A stretch of DNA of 8,552 nucleotides from Caulobacter sp. (GTDB lineage: Bacteria; Pseudomonadota; Alphaproteobacteria; Caulobacterales; Caulobacteraceae). The DNA lies in contig JAQGIN010000325.1 in assembly GCA_028291125.1 (NCBI GenBank), positions 1 through 8,552 of the forward strand, given 5' to 3'. Each line of letters starts with the position of its first letter. Positions within the stretch are counted from its first letter, which is position 1. Below, one piece after another: positions 1 through 4,863 of the stretch. The notes under the pieces are model-generated. The model saw only the letters and a list, made by a program, of their open reading frames with translations. It made no database searches and had not been told where the DNA came from. The translations under genes were made by a program, and so were the position numbers.

Positions 1-1
1 C

Positions 2-334
2 CGACGAAAACAGCTGATCCGCGACTACAAGGAGCGCAAGCGTCCGGCCGGGGTCTATGCGGTGCGCCGCCTGGCCACCGGCCAGGCCTGGCTGGACGTC
101 ACGCCCGACCTCGACAGCCGCCAGAACGGCGTCTGGTTCACCCTGCGCCGCGGCGGCCATCCCAACCGCGCCCTGCAGGCGCTGTGGACCGCCGATGGCG
201 AGGCGGGCTTCGCCTTCGAGGTGATCGAGACCGTGGACGACGAGGGCCTGTCGCCGCTGGGGCTGTCCCTGCGGCTGAAGGATCGGCTCGGCTGGTGGCG
301 CGGGCGGCTGGGCGCCGAGGCCCTGACCGGATGA
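2..334 (+). CDS. GIY-YIG-like small protein, 5' end outside the window, catalytic motifs degenerate
   Basis: The frame is open from base 2 to the TGA at 332-334 (110 residues visible), so the N-terminus lies outside the window, probably by only a few residues. A GTG at 62 is not the start, because family-like sequence (KERKRPAGVYAVR) precedes it. The fold assignment rests on GVY at bases 50-58 in the place of GIY, a second strand AWLDV in the place of YIG, then QNGVWFTLRRG and FAFEVIE. GIY-YIG domains are usually endonucleases that use the two motifs plus a conserved Arg and Glu. Here the YIG Tyr/Gly and the Arg after it appear replaced (WLD, NG), so nuclease activity is doubtful. The small stand-alone GIY-YIG-like proteins of Alphaproteobacteria are the closest group I recognise. 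Its stop overlaps the start of the DUF2239 gene, suggesting co-translation. Role unknown. Confidence 0.75.
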   Translation, partial: RRKQLIRDYKERKRPAGVYAVRRLATGQAWLDVTPDLDSRQNGVWFTLRRGGHPNRALQALWTADGEAGFAFEVIETVDDEGLSPLGLSLRLKDRLGWWRGRLGAEALTG

Positions 335-882
335 GCGCGCCCGTGGAGGAAACCCACGCCGCCTTCGAGGCCGACCGCCGTCTGGCCGCCGGGCCGCTGC
401 TGGCCGTGGCCCTGGCCGTCCAGGCTCGGCTGGCCGCCGATCCGGCCGCCGCGGTGCTGATCTTCGATCCCGACGGCAAGGCGGTGGATCTCGACCTGCG
501 CGGCGGCCCCGAGGCCCTGGCGGCGCGGCTGACCCCGGCCACGCCGAGCCGGGGCCCGGGCCGGCCCAAGCTGGGGGTGACAGCCCGCGAGGTCACCCTG
601 CTGCCGCGCCACTGGGACTGGCTGGCGACCCAACCCGGCGGGGCCTCGGTGGCCCTGCGCCGGCTGGTGGAAGCGGCGCGGCGCGAAGCCGAGGCCCCCG
701 ACCGCCAGCGCCGCGGCCGCGACGCCGCCTACCGCTTCCTCACCGCCCTGGCCGGCGACCGGCCCGGCTACGAGGAGGCCTGCCGGGCGTTGTTCGCCGG
801 CGACGCGGCGGGCTTCGCGGACCGGATGGCCGACTGGCCGGCGGACGTCCGCAACCACGCCCTGGCCTTGGCGGCCGGCTAG
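331..882 (+). CDS. DUF2239 family protein, function unknown
   Basis: 183 residues, about the usual length for DUF2239. The start chosen is ATG 331, which overlaps the previous stop as ATGA; the frame stays open further upstream, but that stretch lies inside the preceding gene. A weak GAGG (317-320) may serve as ribosome site, so coupling is likely. The N-terminal half (about 15-67) looks like a small alpha/beta unit with the segment VLIFDPDGKAVDLDLRG. The family signature is at residues 76-117: GRPKLG, then REVTLLPRHWDWLATQPGG, then ASVALRRLVEAAR. The GRPK stretch resembles an AT-hook core, and the strand-helix-turn-helix that follows resembles a ribbon-helix-helix, so DNA binding is possible; this is inference. 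A helical tail (131-183) ends the protein. The stop TAG shares the palindrome CTAG with the stop of the convergent ThuA gene. Confidence 0.9.
   Translation: MSAPVEETHAAFEADRRLAAGPLLAVALAVQARLAADPAAAVLIFDPDGKAVDLDLRGGPEALAARLTPATPSRGPGRPKLGVTAREVTLLPRHWDWLATQPGGASVALRRLVEAARREAEAPDRQRRGRDAAYRFLTALAGDRPGYEEACRALFAGDAAGFADRMADWPADVRNHALALAAG
879..882. other. Shared CTAG: overlapping stop codons of convergent genes
   Basis: The four bases CTAG read TAG on both strands, so the DUF2239 gene (plus) and the ThuA gene (minus) end on the same palindrome. There is no intergenic space and thus no room for an ordinary intrinsic terminator between them. The same arrangement recurs at 4860-4863. Confidence 0.95.
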
Positions 883-1937
883 CCGCCGGCGTGGGCCAGC
901 ACCGCGTCGCGCAGCGGCCGATAGGCGGCCTCGAAGCGGGCCTGGTCGGCCGCCGCCCGCTCGGGCGGATCGCCGGCCTTGAGGGCGCGGGGATAGAGCG
1001 GCCGCAGGGCGGCGATCTGGGCCGCCGTCGCCGTCAGCCAGGCTTCGTCGGCCCGCGCCAGCCGCCGGGTCAGGGCCGCGACGTCACGACCGGGTTCGCC
1101 GTCATAGGTCAGCAGGGCCGTGATCGCCGCCAGCGCCTGCGCGTGGGGGTTGGGCGTGGCGGACCCGGCCGTCCGGCCGGCGCTCCAGCGCACGGCGGCG
1201 ACGATCTGGCGGCGAAAGCGCGGATCGTCCCAGGTGGAGACCGTGTGGCCCAGATTGCCGTAGAACAGCCGACCCTTGCCGATCTGGCGCACCCAGGTCA
1301 CCGGCACGGCGTAGGGCCGCTTCAGCGGCGTACCGGCGAAGTCCAAGGCCTGCAGCACCCGCACCCGGGCCGGATCGAGGTCCGAATACTGGTAGATCTC
1401 CTCGGCGTAATCGAAGACCGGGGGCCACATGGCGACGGTGGGATGGCGCGGATCAAGGGCGGCGATGCGCACCGGCGTCCCCTGGACCCACGGATGGCCG
1501 GCGAACTCGCCGCCGATGAAGCGGGCGTACGGCTCGCCCGGCCCGGCATAGGGCCAGGCCGTATCGGTGGCGCTGTGCAGGCCGACGAAGCCGCCCTCGC
1601 CGCTGGCCACCCAGGCCTGGACGGCGGTCCAGGCGGCGTCGGGGATCGGCAGGGCGCCGGTGGTGTAGAACACCAGCACATCGATGGTCTTCAACCGCTC
1701 GGGCGTGATCTCGGCGGCGTCTTGGGTCACCTGCGCCTCGAAGGCGCCGGACTCCCGGCCGATGGCGATCATCGCCGTCTCCGACGGGGCCAGGGCCTGG
1801 CCGGTCCGGCTCACCGGCGCGTGCCGCCAGCCGACCGACTGGGTCAGATAGAGCACCCGCAGCTTGGCGGGGGCGGCTTGCACGGGAAGGGCGGCGGCCA
1901 GGACCAGGGCCGTCAGCAGGGCCAGCAGGCGGATCAC
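879..1937 (-). CDS. Secreted ThuA-domain protein with a helical C-terminal extension
   Basis: 352 residues, starting at a GTG (1937-1935) that overlaps the VOC stop as GTGA. Residues 1-22 form a Sec signal peptide: MIRLL, a Leu/Ala core, then QAA before PAKLRV, so the protein should be periplasmic. Residues 26 to about 253 match the ThuA domain (class I amidotransferase-like fold, seen in trehalose-utilisation and sugar-related proteins). Visible motifs are GWRH (36-39), FVGLHSATDTAWP (117-129), FIGGEFAGHPW (140-150), EEIYQY (179-184) and VTWVRQIGKGRLFYGNLGHT (213-232). Residues 254-352 are an Ala/Arg-rich, probably helical extension that most ThuA proteins lack. The substrate is unknown; the family name does not prove a trehalose role. 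It is the last gene of a likely SDR-VOC-ThuA operon. Confidence 0.88.
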   Translation of the reverse strand: MIRLLALLTALVLAAALPVQAAPAKLRVLYLTQSVGWRHAPVSRTGQALAPSETAMIAIGRESGAFEAQVTQDAAEITPERLKTIDVLVFYTTGALPIPDAAWTAVQAWVASGEGGFVGLHSATDTAWPYAGPGEPYARFIGGEFAGHPWVQGTPVRIAALDPRHPTVAMWPPVFDYAEEIYQYSDLDPARVRVLQALDFAGTPLKRPYAVPVTWVRQIGKGRLFYGNLGHTVSTWDDPRFRRQIVAAVRWSAGRTAGSATPNPHAQALAAITALLTYDGEPGRDVAALTRRLARADEAWLTATAAQIAALRPLYPRALKAGDPPERAAADQARFEAAYRPLRDAVLAHAGG

Positions 1938-2332
1938 AACGACGCCTTCAATTGCAGGAGGTCCCAGGCGTTACCGTAAAGGTCCTCGAACACCGCCACC
2001 ACGCCATAGGGCTCGTGGCGCGGCGGCTCGCGAAAACGCACGCCGGCGGCGGTCATCCGCGCGTGATCGGCGGCGAAGTCGGTGGTGCGCAGGAACAAGG
2101 CCACCCGGCCGCCGGTCTGATCGCCGATCCGCGCCGCCTGGCGCTGGTCCGACGCCTTGGCCAGCAGCAACTGGGCCCCCGGGCCGCCGGGCGGCGCCAC
2201 CACCACCCAGCGCTTGTCCGGCGAAAGCGCGGTGTCCTCGACCAGCCCGAAGCCGAGCTGGCCGACATAGAAGCCGATAGCCTCGTCATAATCGCGGACG
2301 AGCAGGGTGATCAGGGCGAGGGACTGGCGCAT
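1934..2332 (-). CDS. VOC family (glyoxalase-fold) protein, likely without the canonical metal site
   Basis: 132 residues, the usual size for a single two-module vicinal-oxygen-chelate protein. The start ATG 2332-2330 is preceded by a purine-rich AAGGGGG a few bases upstream. Family features are the opening strand and helix LITLLVRDYDEAIGFYVGQLGF (about 8-28), a second module starting near GRVALFLRTTDFAADHARMTAAGVRF (75-100), and the closing FEDLYGNAWDLLQL (115-128). In metal-dependent VOC enzymes the first strand carries a His seven residues before the Asp of the RD motif; here it is Leu7. The usual Glu positions read Gln54 and Asp124. It may therefore bind a ligand without the standard metal centre. 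It lies 32 bp after the SDR gene and overlaps the ThuA gene by 4 bp, so the three are likely co-transcribed. Substrate unknown. Confidence 0.88.
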   Translation of the reverse strand: MRQSLALITLLVRDYDEAIGFYVGQLGFGLVEDTALSPDKRWVVVAPPGGPGAQLLLAKASDQRQAARIGDQTGGRVALFLRTTDFAADHARMTAAGVRFREPPRHEPYGVVAVFEDLYGNAWDLLQLKASL

Positions 2333-2364
2333 GCCCCCTTCATGCCCGAGGCGGACGGTTCGAG

Positions 2365-3369
2365 CTACCCGCCGGTGTAGCCGCCGATGATCGGCAAGAT
2401 CTCACCGGTGATGTAGCTGGAGCAGTGGGATGAGGCGAGGAACACATAGGCCGGGGCGATCTCCTCGGGCTGGGCCGGGCGCTTCATCGGCGTCTTGGCG
2501 CCGAACTCGGCGACGTCGGGGGCCTGCTTGTCGGCCGGGTTCAGCGGCGTCCACACCGGACCGGGGGCGACGGCGTTGACCCTTATGCCCTTGTCGATGA
2601 GGTGGGTGGCCAGCGAGCGAGTGAAGGCGTGTATGCCGCCCTTGGTCATCGAATAGTCCAGCAGATCCTTGTTGCCGAGCAGGCCGGTGACCGAGCCGGT
2701 GTTGACGATCGCCGCGCCCGGCTTCATCGCCGCCGCGGCCGCCTGAGCCATGTGGAAATAGCCATAGAGATTGGTCTTCAGCGTGCGATCGAAATGCGCC
2801 TCGGTGAGGTCCTCGAAGGCGGTGACGTGCTCTTGGAAGGCGGCGTTGTTGACCAGCACGTCCAGGCCGCCCAGCTCGGCCACCGTGCGCGCGACGGCGG
2901 CCTTGGCGTAGGCCGGATCGGCGACGTCGCCAGGCAGCAGGATGGCGTGGCGGCCCTCGGCCTCGACGGCGCGCTGGGTCTCCTGCGCGTCGGTGTGCTC
3001 GGTGAGATAGGCGATGGCCACGTCGGCGCCCTCGCGGGCGAACAGCACCGCCACCGCCCGGCCGATGCCGGAATCGGCGCCGGTGATCAGGGCCACCTTG
3101 TCCTTCAGCTTGTCCGAACCCTTGTAGAACGGCGCGTCGTACATCGGGGCCGGATCGAGCCTGGCCTCGATCCCCGGCTTGACCTGATGCCGCTCGGGGA
3201 AGGGCGGCTCGGGATAGCGGCGGGCCCCGGCCTGCATGGCGCCCGACTCCTTCTTCGGCTCGGCGAAGGACCGCTGCTCCTGGGCGTCGATCGGCGCCTG
3301 GATGTCGCGTTCGGCCTGGGCGGCGCGCTCGGCGCCGGGTTCGAATTTTGAGGTCTCGATATCGGTCAT
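2365..3369 (-). CDS. SDR family oxidoreductase, YghA-like, with a long N-terminal tail
   Basis: 334 residues. ATG 3369 is chosen over the longer upstream frame because GGAGGA (3382-3377) sits 7 nt before it and the protein then begins MTDIETSKFE. It is a classical NAD(P)-dependent short-chain dehydrogenase: cofactor motif TGADSGIG (96-103), NNAA (174-177), Asn200, catalytic Ser226 and Tyr239-x3-Lys243, then PGPVWTPL (269-276). The closing segments TPMKRPAQPEEIAPAYVFLAS and SSYITGEI are typical of the E. coli YghA / Bacillus general-stress SDR group. Residues 1-89 are charged and Pro-rich, including PGIEARLDPAPMYD, and are probably partly disordered; the tail is longer than in YghA. Substrate is unknown, possibly sugars or aldehydes. 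It is the first gene of the minus-strand unit with VOC and ThuA, and an EcfG-like promoter lies just upstream. Confidence 0.93.
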   Translation of the reverse strand: MTDIETSKFEPGAERAAQAERDIQAPIDAQEQRSFAEPKKESGAMQAGARRYPEPPFPERHQVKPGIEARLDPAPMYDAPFYKGSDKLKDKVALITGADSGIGRAVAVLFAREGADVAIAYLTEHTDAQETQRAVEAEGRHAILLPGDVADPAYAKAAVARTVAELGGLDVLVNNAAFQEHVTAFEDLTEAHFDRTLKTNLYGYFHMAQAAAAAMKPGAAIVNTGSVTGLLGNKDLLDYSMTKGGIHAFTRSLATHLIDKGIRVNAVAPGPVWTPLNPADKQAPDVAEFGAKTPMKRPAQPEEIAPAYVFLASSHCSSYITGEILPIIGGYTGG

Positions 3370-3376
3370 GGCTTGG

Positions 3377-3382
3377 TCCTCC
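3377..3382 (-). promoter_or_regulatory. Strong Shine-Dalgarno of the SDR gene
   Basis: On the minus strand GGAGGA stands 7 nt before the ATG at 3369. It is the best ribosome site in the window and decides the start against the frame extending to 3873. Confidence 0.85.
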
Positions 3383-3396
3383 GCGGTCACGAAGCA

Positions 3397-3422
3397 AACC
3401 GGAAAGAGCGGCGTGGGGTTCC
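3397..3422 (-). promoter_or_regulatory. Candidate EcfG/sigma-T general stress promoter
   Basis: Read on the minus strand, GGAAC (3422-3418) is followed by 17 nt and GGTT (3400-3397). The alphaproteobacterial EcfG (sigma-T in Caulobacter) consensus is GGAAC-N16/17-CGTT, so this matches 8 of 9 consensus bases at a permitted spacing. Transcription would begin near 3390, giving a leader of about 20 nt that still includes the Shine-Dalgarno. YghA-type SDR genes are plausible general-stress targets. This was read by eye and not scored against a matrix. Confidence 0.5.
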
Positions 3423-3483
3423 CGCCCTTGCCCGACGGCCAGGCTTGCGGCATTTTCCGCGCCTCTTTTGAAAGGCTCCCGTC

Positions 3484-4863
3484 ATGCCGCGCGACGCGGC
3501 CGCGCCGGCTCCCCGCTCCGGGAGACGAGGCGGCGTCATTGTCTCCGACCTGATCGAACTGCTGCGCCTGGCCGGGCCGGTGGTGCTGTCGCGCCTGGGC
3601 ATCATGGTTATGGGTCTGACCGACGCCATCGTTGTCGGCCATTTCTCGGCCAAGCAGCTGGGCTTCCACGCCATGGCCTGGGCTCCGACCTCGGTGTTCG
3701 TGACCATGACCGTCGGCCTGCTGGTCGGGGTGCAGGTGATGGCCTCGCGGGCCCTGGGGGCCGGCAAGCCGCAGGGCGCTGGGGCGGTGCTGCGCCGGGG
3801 CCTGGTCTACGCCCTGGGACTGGGCCTGGCCGGCGCGGCCCTGCTGGTGCTGCTGGGGCCGCCCCTGCTGCACCGGGCCGGGCTGGACAAGGCCCTGGCC
3901 GACGGGGCGACCGCGCCGCTGATCGTGTTCTCGCTGTCGCTGCCGCTCTACGCGGTGAGCGTGGCCCTGAGCTTCTGGCTGGAGGGTCTGTCACGCCCCG
4001 GCTCGGTGACCATCGCCATGTGGATCGCCAATCTGATCAACCTGGCGGTCAACCTCTTGCTGGTGCCGGGGACCTTTGGCTTGCCGGCCCTGGGCGCGGT
4101 CGGCGCGGCCTGGTCGACCTTCGTGGCTCGGGCCGCCTTCACCGCCATGCTGGTGGTGATCATCGTGCGGATGAAGGACGCCAAGGCCCTGGGCGTGTTC
4201 GACAAGCCCGCGCCCGACCGGCCGTCCGAGATCGAGCAGCGGCGGGTCGGCTACGGCGCGGGGCTGTCGAACTTCTTCGAGGTCTCGGCCTTCGCCGGCA
4301 TGAGTCTGGTGGCCGGCTGGCTGGGCGGGCTGTCGGTGGCCGCCTGGGCGGTGGTGCTCAATGTGGTGGCGGTGATCTTCATGGTCCCGCTGGGCCTGTC
4401 GACCGCCACCGCCGTCCAGGTCGGGCGGGCCCATGGCGCGCGCGATCCGGCGGCCATGAGCCGCGCCGGCTGGATCGCCTTCGCCGTCACCGCCGCCTTC
4501 GCCCTGCTGGTTTCGCTGCTGCTGTGGCCGCTGCGGGGCCTGGTGGCGCAGGCCTATACCAGCGATCCGGCCGCCCTGGCCCTGATCGGCCCGGCCCTGG
4601 CGCTGAGCTGCCTGTTCCTGATCCCCGACGCCGTGCAGGTGGTCTGCGCCCAGGCCCTGCGGGCCCGCGGCGAGGTGTGGATCCCCACCGTCACCCACAT
4701 GATCAGCTACGCCCTGATCATGGGGCCGCTAGCCTGGTGGCTGGCCCTGCCGATGAAGCTGGGCGTCGACGGCATCGTCTGGTCGGTGATCGTCACCAGC
4801 TTCCTGGCGGCGGGGCTGCTGCTGGGACGGTATCGGATGCTGGACGTGCGGGACAAAGGCTAG
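3484..4863 (+). CDS. MATE family efflux transporter
   Basis: 459 residues, the normal size for a MATE antiporter (Na+ or H+ driven export of cationic drugs, dyes or metabolites across the inner membrane). About 12 hydrophobic segments are visible in two halves: roughly 22-240 and 253-450, joined by the charged loop MKDAKALGVFDKPAPDRPSEIEQRR (230-254, quoted in part). Diagnostic pieces are GPVVLSRLGIMVMGLTDAIV (31-50) with Asp47 and VGHFS after it, FWLEGLSRPG (164-173), NLINLAVNLLL (183-193), the second-half VPLGLSTATAVQVGRAHGAR (301-320) and QALRARGEVWIP (390-401). ATG 3484 is preceded by GAAAGG at 8 nt; the first 17 residues are Arg/Pro/Ala-rich and no other good start follows before the first membrane segment. 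Substrate cannot be told from sequence. Its stop shares CTAG with the convergent transglycosylase gene. Confidence 0.95.
   Translation: MPRDAAAPAPRSGRRGGVIVSDLIELLRLAGPVVLSRLGIMVMGLTDAIVVGHFSAKQLGFHAMAWAPTSVFVTMTVGLLVGVQVMASRALGAGKPQGAGAVLRRGLVYALGLGLAGAALLVLLGPPLLHRAGLDKALADGATAPLIVFSLSLPLYAVSVALSFWLEGLSRPGSVTIAMWIANLINLAVNLLLVPGTFGLPALGAVGAAWSTFVARAAFTAMLVVIIVRMKDAKALGVFDKPAPDRPSEIEQRRVGYGAGLSNFFEVSAFAGMSLVAGWLGGLSVAAWAVVLNVVAVIFMVPLGLSTATAVQVGRAHGARDPAAMSRAGWIAFAVTAAFALLVSLLLWPLRGLVAQAYTSDPAALALIGPALALSCLFLIPDAVQVVCAQALRARGEVWIPTVTHMISYALIMGPLAWWLALPMKLGVDGIVWSVIVTSFLAAGLLLGRYRMLDVRDKG
4860..4863. other. Second shared CTAG: overlapping stops of convergent genes
   Basis: The MATE gene (TAG 4861-4863, plus) and the transglycosylase gene (TAG, minus) end on one CTAG palindrome, with no spacer and no visible terminator. 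This repeats the arrangement at 879-882. Confidence 0.95.

Larger units (their letters stand above)
3370..3483. other. Divergent intergenic region between the SDR and MATE genes
   Basis: 114 bp. It holds the SDR promoter candidate and ribosome site on the minus strand, and a ribosome site GAAAGG (3470-3475) for the MATE gene on the plus strand, 8 nt before its ATG. I found no convincing -35/-10 pair for the MATE gene. Confidence 0.7.

Noticed and set aside
184..330. Longer start for the DUF2239 gene
   Set aside because: The extra stretch lies inside the preceding gene and reads as Arg/Gly-rich shadow; ATG 331 with the ATGA overlap fits the family length.
55..858. A 267-codon minus-strand frame opposite the GIY-YIG-like and DUF2239 genes
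   Set aside because: Shadow of two recognisable plus-strand genes; Arg/Pro/Gly-rich with no family features.
891..1979. A 362-codon open frame antisense to the ThuA gene
   Set aside because: Low-complexity Gly/Arg/His product with no domain; the minus-strand frame has a signal peptide and clear ThuA motifs.
3370..3873. Upstream extension of the SDR frame to 502 residues
   Set aside because: It overlaps the divergent MATE gene, has a Gln/His-rich composition, and the ATG at 3369 has the strong ribosome site.
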